64,000 nt of DNA from Pseudomonas paracarnis. Lineage in GTDB: Bacteria; Pseudomonadota; Gammaproteobacteria; Pseudomonadales; Pseudomonadaceae. The stretch lies in the NCBI RefSeq assembly GCF_904063055.1, contig NZ_CAJFCN010000001.1, positions 868,001 through 932,000 on the forward strand, given 5' to 3'. This document shows, one piece after another, positions 32,377-41,067 of the stretch; positions within the stretch are counted from its first letter, which is position 1; every line of letters begins with the position of its first letter. The position numbers were made by a program, and so were the translations under genes. The notes beneath the pieces are model-generated. The model was not told the DNA's origin. It saw only the letters and a program-made list of their open reading frames with translations, and ran no database searches.

Positions 32377-33046
32377 TGGGGTGGTGGGGCGAGAGTGTTT
32401 CGCTTGCTTTGCTGCTTTGCAAAGTGAGCAGCCGTTGGGGTGGAACGCTAAGTAGCCGTTGCCTGAGTAACGGATAGGTACGCGGTCTGATCCCGCATTT
32501 TCGTCGGCTGTCGGGCCGTCTTCGCGAGCAAGCCCGCTCCCACAGTTGGAGCGTGGGAGTCAGGGAGATAAGCGTCGGCTGTCAGGTCTTCACGGGAGCA
32601 AGCTCCCTCGCCACAGGTGCAGCGTCGTGCCGAAGTTATTTAGATATTTATGCTGCGATGGCGGTGGGTCAGTTAATTCATCGGTCACTGATATACCGCT
32701 ATCGCAGGCAAGCCAGCTCCCACATTGGCCATGTATCGTTCGCAGAATCAGCGCCCGGCTCGGATCCCTATGGGAGAGGGCTTGCTCGCGATGGCGGTGG
32801 GTCAGTTAACTCATCTGTTACTGATATACCGCTATCGCAGGCAAGCCAGCTCCCACATTGGCCATGTATCGCTCGCAGAATCAGCGCCCGGCTCGGATCC
32901 CTGTGGGAGAGGGCTTGCTCGCGAAGGCGGCGTGTCAGTCACTGGATCTATAACTGAACCAATGCTTTCGTAGGCAAGCTCCACACATTGGATCTTCGTT
33001 GTGTGGAATATTGTGTTCGCGTAGCTGATCGGTATTAGGCGCGCCG
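32377..33046. repeat. REP-rich intergenic region
   Basis: No gene is seen here. From 32520 on, several Pseudomonas REP-type elements of alternating orientation occur (GCGAGCAAGCCCGCTCCCAC; GCTATCGCAGGCAAGCCAGCTCCCAC; GTGGGAGAGGGCTTGCTCGCGA). A tandem duplication lies within (listed separately). Such sites can be targets for REP-associated tyrosine transposases and can attenuate 3' read-through between the convergent flanking genes. Confidence 0.8.
32655..32920. repeat. 133-bp tandem duplication of a REP pair
   Basis: Two head-to-tail copies of a 133-bp unit occupy 32655-32787 and 32788-32920. They differ by only a few single-base changes (for example AATTCATCGGTCACTG / AACTCATCTGTTACTG and CCCTATGGGA / CCCTGTGGGA). 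Each holds a pair of inverted REP cores plus identical unique sequence (CATGTATCG.TCGCAGAATC). A third copy starts and diverges after about 15 bp. Confidence 0.85.
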
Positions 33047-34234
33047 TTAATGGCCGCCTTTCATACGCCGGGCGATCAGGTAGAGGCCCAGGCCCACCAG
33101 CGCTGTCGCGGCGCCGATGTAGCCGGTGCTGGTCCAGCCGAGGCCAGCTGTAATCGCCATCCCCCCAAACCACGGCCCCAGCGCATTCGCCAGGTTGAAC
33201 GCCGCATGGTTCGATGCTGCCGCCAGGCTCGGTGCTTCGTGGGCAATGTCCATCAGACGAATCTGCAACGGTGCCGCCAACGCGACCATGGTGCCCACCA
33301 ACCCCATGCTCAGCAGCACGCCCCACAGCGAAGACGCGGCGAAGGGGAAGAACAGCAGCACGGCCATCGACCATACCAATATCAAACCCACCGCCCGAAA
33401 CTGCATGCGATCAAACAGCTTGCCACCGGCAATGTTGCCGATGATGCCGCCCACGCCAAAGGCGGCGAGGCCGAAGGGGATCCATTGCGGCGAGACCTTG
33501 GTCACTTCCAGCATGGTCGGCGCCAGGTAGCTGAATACGCAGAACATCCCGGCAAAGCCAATCGCGCCGATGGACAGGGCCATCCATACCTGGGGTTTGG
33601 TGAAGGCGCGCAGTTCTTTGCGTGGGTCGCTGCGTTGTTCGTCGTGGCGGTGGGGCACGAATTGCCAGACCAGGGCGATGGTGAGCAGGGCGATCACGCT
33701 GACCAGGGCGAACGCCGAGCGCCAGCCCAGGTGTTGGCCGAGGAAGGTGGCGATGGGGTTGCCCAGCAGCATGGCCAGGGTCAGGCCCATCATCACGCGG
33801 GCCACGGCGCCGGCGCGTTTGTCGGTGGGCACCATGCTGGAGGCGACCACGGCGGCGATGCCGAAGTAGGCGCCGTGGGGCAGGCCGCTGATAAAGCGGA
33901 AGGCCACCAGCGAGCCGAAGGTCGGGGTGAAGGCGGTGGCGAAGTTGCCCAGGGCGTACAGGCCCATCAGCAACAGCAGCATGTGTTTGCGCAGCAGCTT
34001 GGCGCCGAGGATGGCCAGCAGTGGGGCGCCGACCATGACGCCCAGGGCGTAGGCGCTGATGGCGTGGCCCACCTGGGGTTCGCTCAGGCCCAGGTTCTGG
34101 GCGATGTCGGGCATCAGGCCCATGATGGCGAATTCGCCGGTGCCGATCGCGAAGGCGCCCACGGCCATGGCCGCTTCCATTTTGGCGGCGCTGCGCGCGG
34201 GCAGTACGTGCCCGGGTGTTTGCTGGATTGTCAT
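33047..34234 (-). CDS. MFS transporter (DHA1/AraJ-type)
   Basis: The product is 395 aa from the ATG at 34234 (MTIQQTPGHVLP), chosen over the frame to 34315, which adds an atypical N-terminus. It has twelve predicted transmembrane helices. The motif around GEFAIMGLMPDIAQNLGLSEPQVGHAISAYALGVMVGAPLLA is characteristic of DHA1-type drug/sugar exporters such as AraJ/YdhP. It also has RFISGLPHGAYFGIAAVVA and the central loop HRHDEQRSDPRKELR. It likely exports small molecules; the substrate is unknown. It is monocistronic, with REPs downstream. Confidence 0.85.
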   Translation of the reverse strand: MTIQQTPGHVLPARSAAKMEAAMAVGAFAIGTGEFAIMGLMPDIAQNLGLSEPQVGHAISAYALGVMVGAPLLAILGAKLLRKHMLLLLMGLYALGNFATAFTPTFGSLVAFRFISGLPHGAYFGIAAVVASSMVPTDKRAGAVARVMMGLTLAMLLGNPIATFLGQHLGWRSAFALVSVIALLTIALVWQFVPHRHDEQRSDPRKELRAFTKPQVWMALSIGAIGFAGMFCVFSYLAPTMLEVTKVSPQWIPFGLAAFGVGGIIGNIAGGKLFDRMQFRAVGLILVWSMAVLLFFPFAASSLWGVLLSMGLVGTMVALAAPLQIRLMDIAHEAPSLAAASNHAAFNLANALGPWFGGMAITAGLGWTSTGYIGAATALVGLGLYLIARRMKGGH

Positions 34235-34715
34235 GGGTAACTCTGTGTGGAGGGTGTGCACGAAGGACGTCGCCGATGCTACGCAAGCCGCGACGAAGGT
34301 GTCTAGAACCGCCATTTTCGGCAGAGTTCCACGCCTGTGACCGCAGGTCGCGGCTGCCAGGCTTGACAGGGGCGCATTAAAACCCGCGATTTAGGCCTGT
34401 CAATTGGCCAAACGGCGCATAAACGCTGTTTAGCGTGATATTCTGCGCGCCGTCTTGGGCTAGTCTTTCCCTGGTGCGTACACCCGTATACGTCCCAGCG
34501 GTTGGCTGTCGCCCAGGTAGCTGAAGCCAATAATGATAAGAAGTCAGCGCAGAAGGGACATAACAGTGAGGTCGATCCATCGGCCTTGTGTGCCCACCCT
34601 GCAGCCTTTATGTGACTGTGCAGACCCCGCGGTACGTTGCCTGACGTAGCGTGAACGAGGGTTACTCATGATCGGGGGCGGTAGGGCGGATGGCGTTTTA
34701 TCATAGGTGCTACTG
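34235..34715. other. Long intergenic region upstream of mqo
   Basis: No gene is evident between the divergent MFS and mqo genes. The tract is unusually long (481 bp) for these neighbours. It includes GCGTACACCCGTATACGTCCC and short dyads but no recognisable RNA. It probably holds the promoters of both genes and a long mqo leader; the segment next to mqo (TTTTATCATAGGTGCTACTG) has only a weak ribosome-binding site. Confidence 0.4.
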
Positions 34716-36362
34716 ATGTTTAAAAAAGTAAACACTGCCCTGCTGGGGCTGGCTTTGTCGATGGGGATCACGTCCGTTCACGCGGAAGAGGCAAAGAAAG
34801 TCGATGTGCTGCTGATCGGCGGCGGCATCATGAGTGCAACCCTGGGTGTCTGGCTCAATGAGCTGGAACCGGATTGGTCGATGGAGATGGTCGAGCGCCT
34901 CGATGGCGTGGCCGAAGAAAGCTCCAACGGCTGGAACAACGCCGGTACCGGTCACTCGGCCCTGGCTGAGCTGAACTACACCCCGGAAGACAAGAACGGC
35001 AACGTTGAGATCCCGAAAGCGGTCGAGATCAACGAAGCGTTCCAGATCTCCCGTCAGTTCTGGTCCTGGCAGGTTCAGCAGGGCGTGTTGAAGAACCCGC
35101 GTTCGTTCATCAACTCCACTCCGCACATGAGTTTTGTGTGGGGCGATGACAACATCAAGTTCCTGAAAAAACGCTACGAAGCCCTGAAGGCCAGCCCGCT
35201 GTTCGCTGGCATGCAGTACTCCGAAGACCCGGCGCAAATCGCCAAGTGGGTTCCGTTGATGATGGAAGGGCGTGATCCCAACCAGAAAATCGCGGCCACC
35301 TGGAGCCCGATCGGTACCGACGTGAACTTCGGCGAGATCACCCGCCAGTTCGTCGCTCACCTGCAAACCACGCCGAAGTTTGACTTGAAGCTGTCGAGCG
35401 AAGTGCAGGACATCACCCGCAACGACGACGGTTCGTGGCGTGTGAGCTACAAAAACCTCAAAGACGGCACCAAGACTGAAACCGACGCCAAGTTCGTGTT
35501 CATCGGCGCCGGCGGCGGTGCCCTGCACTTGCTGCAGAAGTCGGGCATTCCTGAAGCCAAGGAATACGCAGGCTTCCCGGTGGGTGGTTCGTTCCTGGTG
35601 ACCGAGAACCCGACCATCGCCGAGCAGCACCTGGCCAAGGCCTACGGCAAGGCTTCGGTAGGTTCGCCACCGATGTCGGTTCCGCACCTGGACACCCGTG
35701 TGCTGGATGGCAAGCGCGTGATTCTGTTTGGCCCATTCGCGACCTTCTCGACTAAGTTCCTGAAGGAAGGCTCGTACCTGGACCTGCTGACCAGCACCAC
35801 CACCCACAACATCTGGCCGATGACCAAAGTCGGTATTCGTGAATACCCACTGGTCGAGTACCTCGCCGGCCAACTGATGCTGTCTGATGATGACCGCTTC
35901 AAGGCGCTGCAAGAGTACTTCCCGAACGCCAAGCAGTCCGACTGGCGCCTGTGGCAAGCCGGCCAGCGCGTGCAGATCATCAAGCGTGATGAAGAGCAAG
36001 GCGGCGTGCTGAAGCTGGGTACCGAAGTGGTCAGCTCTGCCGACAACACCATCGCAGGCCTGCTGGGTGCATCGCCAGGCGCGTCCACCGCGGCTCCGAT
36101 CATGCTGACCGTGCTGCAAAAGGTGTTCAAGGACAAAGTAGCCAGCCCGGCCTGGCAGGAAAAACTGCACCAGATCGTGCCAAGCTACGGCACCAAGCTG
36201 AACGACAGCCCTGAAGCTGTTGCCAAGGAATGGGCCTACACTGCCGGTGTGCTGCAACTGACCCCGCCACCTGCGATCCCGCAACTGGCTGCTCCACAGG
36301 CTACCGAGGCTGCCAAGCCTGCGGCTGAGCCAAGCAAGCCGGCGTCTGATCTGGCGCTGTAA
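34716..36362 (+). CDS. mqo: Malate:quinone oxidoreductase
   Basis: The product is 548 aa from the ATG at 34716. It oxidises malate to oxaloacetate with FAD and passes electrons to quinone at the inner membrane, replacing or bypassing malate dehydrogenase. It has the N-terminal FAD dinucleotide motif [16 protein letters not shown], followed by [20 protein letters not shown] and the C-terminal [19 protein letters not shown], all typical of MQO. Unusually, residues 1-23 form a signal-peptide-like sequence ([25 protein letters not shown]) and the C-terminus ends in an Ala/Pro-rich tail. A strong terminator follows. Confidence 0.95.
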   Translation: MFKKVNTALLGLALSMGITSVHAEEAKKVDVLLIGGGIMSATLGVWLNELEPDWSMEMVERLDGVAEESSNGWNNAGTGHSALAELNYTPEDKNGNVEIPKAVEINEAFQISRQFWSWQVQQGVLKNPRSFINSTPHMSFVWGDDNIKFLKKRYEALKASPLFAGMQYSEDPAQIAKWVPLMMEGRDPNQKIAATWSPIGTDVNFGEITRQFVAHLQTTPKFDLKLSSEVQDITRNDDGSWRVSYKNLKDGTKTETDAKFVFIGAGGGALHLLQKSGIPEAKEYAGFPVGGSFLVTENPTIAEQHLAKAYGKASVGSPPMSVPHLDTRVLDGKRVILFGPFATFSTKFLKEGSYLDLLTSTTTHNIWPMTKVGIREYPLVEYLAGQLMLSDDDRFKALQEYFPNAKQSDWRLWQAGQRVQIIKRDEEQGGVLKLGTEVVSSADNTIAGLLGASPGASTAAPIMLTVLQKVFKDKVASPAWQEKLHQIVPSYGTKLNDSPEAVAKEWAYTAGVLQLTPPPAIPQLAAPQATEAAKPAAEPSKPASDLAL

Positions 36363-36375
36363 GCAACACCCACGA

Positions 36376-36415
36376 AAAAGCCCGCTGAACCGGTGACGGT
36401 CAGCGGGCTTTTTTG
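36376..36415 (+). terminator. Rho-independent terminator after mqo
   Basis: AAAAAGCCCGCTGA and TCAGCGGGCTTTTTT form a stem of about 14 bp with an 11-nt loop (ACCGGTGACGG), ending in a T-run. Its A-rich 5' side also makes it a terminator for the convergent reductase gene at 36427. Confidence 0.92.
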
Positions 36416-36426
36416 TGCGCTAACGA

Positions 36427-37098
36427 TCAGGCGCGCGGCGGGTGTCGCTCCACCGGAGGCAGCTCAACCGTACGCTCGGCCGCTGCCAGCGCCGCCTTCA
36501 AGCCCGCTTGGTTAAGGGGTACGCAATACGCCGGTTTAGCCCGCTCGAATCGCCAGCTTTCATCCAGCCCTCCAGCATCCACGGCATCGAAACCCAGTTG
36601 GTCGAGTAACGTCATCACTTGCGCCTTTGCCGTCGCGTCATCTGCTGCCACTGGCAATGCGCGGCGGTCAGGCGCGCCGTGCGGGCGAGCATCCTGCGTC
36701 AGGTCTGGGGCGAAGATCGCATTAAATACTTTCACCACATGTGATTGCGGCAAATGGTCAGCCAGCAATCGGCTGGTGGTGGTTTCAAACCGGTCCAGGG
36801 GCGGGATATGCCCATCACGATCGGGGTAGTAATTGTTGGCGTCCATCACTGTCTTGCCCTCCAGCCATTGGGCGGGGACGCTGCGGTAGTGCTCCAGGGG
36901 GATCGCCACCAGTACCAGGTCACCAAACCTGGCAGCGTCATCTGCGCTGCCCACTTGCACACCGAGTATGCCGCTCACCACGCTGCTCATGGTGTGTGGG
37001 CCGCGGGAATTGCTCAGCATCACGTTATGTCCGGCGGCAAGCGCCAGTTGCGCCACGGCACGCCCGATAAAACCTGCTCCAATCACGCCAATCTTCAT
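36427..37098 (-). CDS. F420-dependent-NADP-reductase-like oxidoreductase
   Basis: The product is 223 aa from the ATG at 37098 (MKIGVIGAGFIGRAVAQLALAAGHNVMLSNSRGP), with a Rossmann GxGxxG at residues 7-12 and the NSRGP motif that selects NADP in the F420_oxidored/YqcF-like family. LVLVAIPLEHYRSVP and NPNNYYPDRDG-type segments follow. In bacteria without F420 these are usually NADPH-dependent reductases of unknown substrate. It diverges from a LysR gene (99-bp gap), its probable regulator. Confidence 0.82.
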   Translation of the reverse strand: MKIGVIGAGFIGRAVAQLALAAGHNVMLSNSRGPHTMSSVVSGILGVQVGSADDAARFGDLVLVAIPLEHYRSVPAQWLEGKTVMDANNYYPDRDGHIPPLDRFETTTSRLLADHLPQSHVVKVFNAIFAPDLTQDARPHGAPDRRALPVAADDATAKAQVMTLLDQLGFDAVDAGGLDESWRFERAKPAYCVPLNQAGLKAALAAAERTVELPPVERHPPRA

Positions 37099-37129
37099 GT
37101 GCTTGCTCCAGTGGAAGTAGGAAGTGGCT

Positions 37130-37165
37130 ATGATGATTAGCAACCATAACGTGATAAATCGTCAT
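37130..37165. promoter_or_regulatory. Putative LysR-type operator in the divergent promoter
   Basis: ATGATGATT (37130-37138) and AATCGTCAT (37157-37165) form an inverted repeat with one mismatch, separated by 18 bp, between the divergent reductase and LysR genes. The region is AT-rich. The position suits autoregulation plus control of the reductase. Confidence 0.45.
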
Positions 37166-37197
37166 TTTGATGTGGATGTTGTTACTGGGAGTGGGGA

Positions 37198-38094
37198 ATG
37201 ATGGATCGCCTGTCAAGCATGAACGCCTTCGTGATAGCCGCTGAATTAGGCTCCTATGCGAGGGCCGCCGAACGCTTGGGCATGTCGCCGCAGATGGTGG
37301 CCAAGCATGTCACCGCGTTGGAACAACGCCTGGGCGCGCGATTGCTCAACCGCACAACCCGTCGACAAAGCCTGACTGAACTGGGAGGGGAGTATTACGA
37401 ACGCTGCAAACATATCCTGACGGAGGCCGAGGCCGCCGACGCCCTGGCACAGGTCATGAACGACACGCCGCGTGGCAAGCTGAAAGTCACCGCCCCGGTG
37501 ACCTTTGGCTCCTACAGCCTGATGCCGTTGATCACCGGGTTTTTACGTGACAATCCACAGGTAGAAGTCGATTTGCACCTGACGGATCGTTTCGTCGACT
37601 TGGTGGAGGAGGGCTACGACGCCGCGTTTCGCATTGGTCCGTTGGGCACGAGCGGCCTCACTGCGAGACCTTTGGCACCGTATCGGTTGGTGGCCTGCGC
37701 TGCACCGGCTTACCTGATGGCGCGAGGCACACCGCAGAAGCCGGCAGATCTTGAGCGTCATGAGTGCCTGGGGTACGCCTTTTCATCGCGTCCGGCGGAT
37801 CGAGAGTGGGTGTTTTTCCAGGGCACGGTTTCCTACAAGGTACGAGTGGCCAGCCGTTTGCTCATCAATGAAAGCCGGGCATTGATGTCGGCGGCATTGG
37901 ATGGTTTTGGCATTGTGCTCGGCCCGCAAGACTTTCTGCGAACGGCGTTGGCGAGTGGCGAGTTGGTGCGGGTGTTGCCGGAGTTTGAGGCTCCGAGTCG
38001 GTCGATGCATTTGGTCTACACCGCAAACCGCCAGCGTACCGCCAAGTTGCGCTGCTTTGTCGAGACTGTGCTGGGACGTTTTGGTCCGGTATGA
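37198..38094 (+). CDS. LysR-family transcriptional regulator
   Basis: The 298-aa protein has an N-terminal winged HTH (MNAFVIAAELGSYARAAERLGMSPQMVAKHVTALEQRLGARLLNRTTRRQSLTELG) and a substrate-binding effector domain (GKLKVTAPVTFGSYSLMPLITGFLRDNPQVEVDLHLTDRFVDLVEEGYDAAFRIG). It belongs to the DsdC/AaeR-like subfamily common in pseudomonads. The start could be either of two adjacent ATGs (37198 or 37201). It probably regulates the divergent oxidoreductase; the effector is unknown. Confidence 0.9.
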   Translation: MMDRLSSMNAFVIAAELGSYARAAERLGMSPQMVAKHVTALEQRLGARLLNRTTRRQSLTELGGEYYERCKHILTEAEAADALAQVMNDTPRGKLKVTAPVTFGSYSLMPLITGFLRDNPQVEVDLHLTDRFVDLVEEGYDAAFRIGPLGTSGLTARPLAPYRLVACAAPAYLMARGTPQKPADLERHECLGYAFSSRPADREWVFFQGTVSYKVRVASRLLINESRALMSAALDGFGIVLGPQDFLRTALASGELVRVLPEFEAPSRSMHLVYTANRQRTAKLRCFVETVLGRFGPV

Positions 38095-38264
38095 AGGAGC
38101 ACCACCGTGGCGGTCGCCGGGAGGCACGCTAAAGATCTACAGGTTCAGCCATCTGACAGACATCTCCTGTTAAAAATAACCCAGGCCCAAGCAGGGCCCG
38201 GCTGCAACAAAGGAAGGACTTCTTTCTGATGCAGGTGTTGGGCGTGCGCGCCCGAGGGTTTTGT

Positions 38265-38594
38265 ATGTGGCTACGTTATGCAGCATTGGCCGCCATGGTG
38301 GTCGCGGCTTCCGGGTGTGTGCAAGAGCGTGTTGTGCATGAGCGCAGGCCGGTGCAACACGAGTACGTGGATGTGGTGGCGCCGCAACCGCCGCCGGTGC
38401 AGGTGATTGAAGTCGAGCCGGCGGTGCGCGAAGGTTATATCTGGTCACGCGGTTACTGGCGCTGGGAAGGTGGGCGCTATGTGGCAGTGCACGGCCATTG
38501 GGAACCGGTGCGCCAGGGGTATCGTTATGTACACCCGCATTGGGTGCAGCGTAATGATGGCTACCACTGGCAGATCGGCGGTTGGGTTCGCTAG
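38265..38594 (+). CDS. WXXGXW-repeat lipoprotein (BcpO-related)
   Basis: The product is 109 aa from the ATG at 38265, where the signal MWLRYAALAAMVVAASGC gives a lipobox ASGC (Cys18); an upstream ATG at 38229 would add 12 residues. The mature part has a Pro-rich linker (APQPPPVQVIEVEP), then aromatic repeats of the YXWXXGYW type (GYIWSRGYWRWEGGRYVAVHGHWEPVRQGYRYVHPHWVQRNDGYHWQIGGW). Proteins of this family are exported and of uncertain function, often near envelope genes. It is monocistronic, with a REP pair downstream. Confidence 0.78.
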   Translation: MWLRYAALAAMVVAASGCVQERVVHERRPVQHEYVDVVAPQPPPVQVIEVEPAVREGYIWSRGYWRWEGGRYVAVHGHWEPVRQGYRYVHPHWVQRNDGYHWQIGGWVR

Positions 38595-38612
38595 CCCAAC
38601 TTCCTCTCCCTC

Positions 38613-38712
38613 TGTAGGCACGAGCTTGCTCGCAAAAAACTCATAGGCACCGCGTGCCACCTGACTGCTCGCGTTATCGTTGAAGTTTTTCGCGAGCAAG
38701 CTCGCTCCTACA
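38613..38712. repeat. REP-type inverted pair
   Basis: TGTAGGCACGAGCTTGCTCGCAAAAAACT and its near-complement AGTTTTTCGCGAGCAAGCTCGCTCCTACA flank a 40-bp loop. This is the TAGGAGCGAGCTTGCTCGCG subtype of Pseudomonas REP, different from the GTGGGAGCTGGC subtype elsewhere in the window. It sits between convergent genes and may act as a transcription barrier. Confidence 0.75.
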
Positions 38713-38723
38713 AAAAAGCCGCT

Positions 38724-39119
38724 CTAACCGAGCCGTTTCATCCCTGCTGCCTTGGCTGCGTGCAGATCAAACGTGGCGGTGTACTCGCAACCGGCCGCAT
38801 GGCCACAGCGTTCGATCAGGCAGTCGGCAAAGTCCGCTTTGCTTGCGGTGAACTTGCGCAGGGCCTGCCAGATGATATCGGCGTGCTCGACGGTCAGTTC
38901 CCGTGTGTGCAGCAAGGTCTCCAGTACCGTCACCACATCGCTTTTGGCCGACTGGTAGCAGGACTGCAACACCCACACCAGTTCCGTAAGCGTCACCAGG
39001 CTGACAAAACCTGGTGAGGCGGCGGTGAGCGATTCGATCAGTTGGGACGCCTTGGCGGATTGAACCGGGTCATCCTGGGTCACATAACGCACCAGCACAT
39101 TGGTATCCAGGCCGATCAT
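38724..39119 (-). CDS. PIN-domain toxin (VapC-like)
   Basis: The 131-aa protein has a PIN nuclease fold with the acidic residues spread as usual: MIGLDTNVLVRYV (Asp5), LTELVWVL (Glu46), and DFADCLIERCG and ATFDLHAAK near the C-terminus. VapC-type toxins cleave tRNA or rRNA in a Mg-dependent manner. It overlaps the upstream AbrB-type antitoxin by 4 bp (ATGA), giving an intact type II toxin-antitoxin pair on the chromosome. Confidence 0.85.
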   Translation of the reverse strand: MIGLDTNVLVRYVTQDDPVQSAKASQLIESLTAASPGFVSLVTLTELVWVLQSCYQSAKSDVVTVLETLLHTRELTVEHADIIWQALRKFTASKADFADCLIERCGHAAGCEYTATFDLHAAKAAGMKRLG

Positions 39120-39358
39120 CCAGCGCTTGCTCCCTGGGCCGCGATGGCGCGGTTCATGTCTTCGATAGACACGGCATGGGCGGGCTTGCGGATCAAACCC
39201 TTGAGGTCCTTGACGGTTTTGCTGGCGGCAATCATGGAAAACTTGCCGTCTTCCATTTCGACGAATTCCACCCGGTCGCCTGTTTCCAGGCCCAGGGCTG
39301 TCCTGACCTGAACAGGGATGGTGATTTGCCCTTTTGAAGTGAGTGTGGCGGTGGCCAT
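39116..39358 (-). CDS. AbrB/SpoVT-type antitoxin
   Basis: The product is 80 aa from the ATG at 39358 (Shine-Dalgarno GGAG, 9 nt upstream). The N-terminal swapped-hairpin DNA-binding domain is clear (ATATLTSKGQITIPVQVRTALGLETGDRVEFVEMEDGKFSMIAAS), followed by a toxin-binding tail (KDLKGLIRKPAHAVSIEDMNRAIAAQG). It should repress its own operon through the perfect palindrome at 39380-39403 and neutralise the downstream PIN protein. Confidence 0.88.
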   Translation of the reverse strand: MATATLTSKGQITIPVQVRTALGLETGDRVEFVEMEDGKFSMIAASKTVKDLKGLIRKPAHAVSIEDMNRAIAAQGASAG

Positions 39359-39379
39359 AGTGAAGATCTCCATCGTGAT

Positions 39380-39403
39380 ATTCCTTACCTTAGGGTAAGG
39401 AAT
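39380..39403. promoter_or_regulatory. Antitoxin operator palindrome
   Basis: ATTCCTTACC-TTAG-GGTAAGGAAT is a perfect 10-bp inverted repeat lying 22 bp upstream of the antitoxin start. It is in the core promoter position expected for autoregulation by the AbrB-type antitoxin. Confidence 0.75.
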
Positions 39404-39545
39404 GACGGAGGACAATATCCGTTGGTCCATAGGTCGCTCGCTGAGGTGAATGAGTTGGAATAGTAAAACCCTAGTCCGAACTCTTGTTCCTCACACGCGT
39501 TGCTATGTCCCAAACGAATACAAACTATGACCGACCGCCGCTGGC

Positions 39546-40919
39546 TTACTGCACCACGCGATAGCACGGCACATACGCCGCGCCGCCCGGCAGTTTCATG
39601 CGGTGCTGGGCCACGAACGCCTTCAATAATTCATCCAACGGTTTCATGATCGCCGGGTCGCCGTGGATCTCATACGGGCCGTTCTCCTCGATCAGGCGAA
39701 TACCCTTGTCCTTGACGTTACCCGCCACGATCCCCGAGAACGCCCGGCGCAGGTTGGCCGCCAATTCATGGGGCGGCAGTGCGTGGCTCAGTTGCAGGCT
39801 GGCCATGTTTTCGTGGGTGGGGTCGAACGGGCGCTGGAAGCCTTCGTCGATCTTCAGCAGCCAGTTGAAGTGGAACGCGTCGTTACGCTCGCGGCGGAAC
39901 TGCTTCACCGCCTTGAGGCCGGTGGTCATCTGGCGGGCCACTTCGGCCGGGTCGTCGATGATGATCTGGTAATGCTTCTGCGCCGCTTCGCCCAGGGTGG
40001 CACCGACGAACGCGTGCAATTGTTCCAGGTAAGGCGCGGCATGTTTGGGCCCGGTAAGCACCACCGGGAACGGCAGGTCGCGGTTGTCCGGGTGCATGAG
40101 GATGCCCAGCAGGTACAGGAACTCCTCGGCCGTACCGGCGCCGCCGGGGAAGATGATGATGCCGTGGCCGACACGCACGAAGGCTTCCAGGCGTTTTTCG
40201 ATGTCCGGCAAAATCACCAGCTCGTTGACGATGGGGTTCGGCGCTTCGGCGGCGATGATGCCTGGCTCGGTCAAGCCTAGGTAACGGCCATTGGTGATGC
40301 GTTGCTTGGCGTGGGAAATGGTCGCGCCCTTCATTGGGCCTTTCATCACGCCTGGGCCGCAACCGGTGCACACGTCGAGGCTGCGCAGGCCCAGTTCGTG
40401 CCCGACTTTCTTGGTGTATTTGTATTCTTCGGTGTTGATCGAATGGCCGCCCCAGCACACCACGATCTTGGGCTCCACACCCGGGCGCAGCGTACGGGCG
40501 TTGCGCAGCAGGTGGAACACGTAGTCGGTGATGCCTTGGGAGTTGCTCAGGTCGATACGCTGGCTGTCCAGCTCGTTCTCGGTGTAGACGATGTCACGCA
40601 GGGCGCTGAACAGCATCTCGCGGGTGCTGGCGATCATCTCGCCATCGACAAAGGCATCGGCCGGGGCGTTGAGCAGTTCCAGGCGTACGCCGCGGTCTTG
40701 CTGGTGAATACGCACTTCAAAGTCTTTATAGGCGTCGAGGATGGTCTTGGCGTTGTCGATGTGCGCGCCGGTGTTGAGAATCGCCAGGGCGCATTGGCGG
40801 AACAGAGTGTAGATGCTGCCGGTACCGGCTTCGCTCAGTTGCTGCACTTCACGTTGGGACAGGGTTTCGAGGCTGCCCTTGGGGCTGACGGAGGCGTTGA
40901 TGACTTGACGTTGGGGCAT
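39546..40919 (-). CDS. ppnN: Pyrimidine/purine 5'-nucleotide nucleosidase PpnN
   Basis: The 457-aa protein is a YgdH/PpnN homologue: N-terminal domain (MPQRQVINASVSPKGSLETLSQREVQQLSE), central LOG-family nucleosidase domain with CTGCGPGVMKGPMKGA and PGGAGTAEE, and a C-terminal domain (ALPPHELAANLRRAFSGIVAGNVKDKGIRLIEENGPYEIHG). PpnN cleaves nucleoside monophosphates to base and ribose-5-phosphate and in E. coli is stimulated by (p)ppGpp. It is full length and monocistronic. Confidence 0.93.
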   Translation of the reverse strand: MPQRQVINASVSPKGSLETLSQREVQQLSEAGTGSIYTLFRQCALAILNTGAHIDNAKTILDAYKDFEVRIHQQDRGVRLELLNAPADAFVDGEMIASTREMLFSALRDIVYTENELDSQRIDLSNSQGITDYVFHLLRNARTLRPGVEPKIVVCWGGHSINTEEYKYTKKVGHELGLRSLDVCTGCGPGVMKGPMKGATISHAKQRITNGRYLGLTEPGIIAAEAPNPIVNELVILPDIEKRLEAFVRVGHGIIIFPGGAGTAEEFLYLLGILMHPDNRDLPFPVVLTGPKHAAPYLEQLHAFVGATLGEAAQKHYQIIIDDPAEVARQMTTGLKAVKQFRRERNDAFHFNWLLKIDEGFQRPFDPTHENMASLQLSHALPPHELAANLRRAFSGIVAGNVKDKGIRLIEENGPYEIHGDPAIMKPLDELLKAFVAQHRMKLPGGAAYVPCYRVVQ

Positions 40920-41067
40920 TCTGATTCCTTGAAAGCACAGCCACCGCGTCCGCTTGGGGGCGATGGCTTGAGAAGGGTGAGCGCCAATTAAGGTCGCACG
41001 AGACGGTTATTTACCTCAGGCGCAAGGCCTAGCGCAAATGCCGTCCAACACCATCATGCCGCAGAAC

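Noticed and set aside
32655..32920. Tandem repeats considered as a CRISPR array
   Set aside because: There are only two long copies of 133 bp with REP cores and no short repeat-spacer periodicity or cas genes.
33050..34240. 396-codon plus-strand frame opposite the MFS gene, and similar long frames opposite mqo (34710-36284), fabV (42130-43356) and the binding protein (58125-59504)
   Set aside because: They are rich in His, Gln, Arg and Gly and are exact shadows of well-supported genes, a known effect of third-position GC bias.
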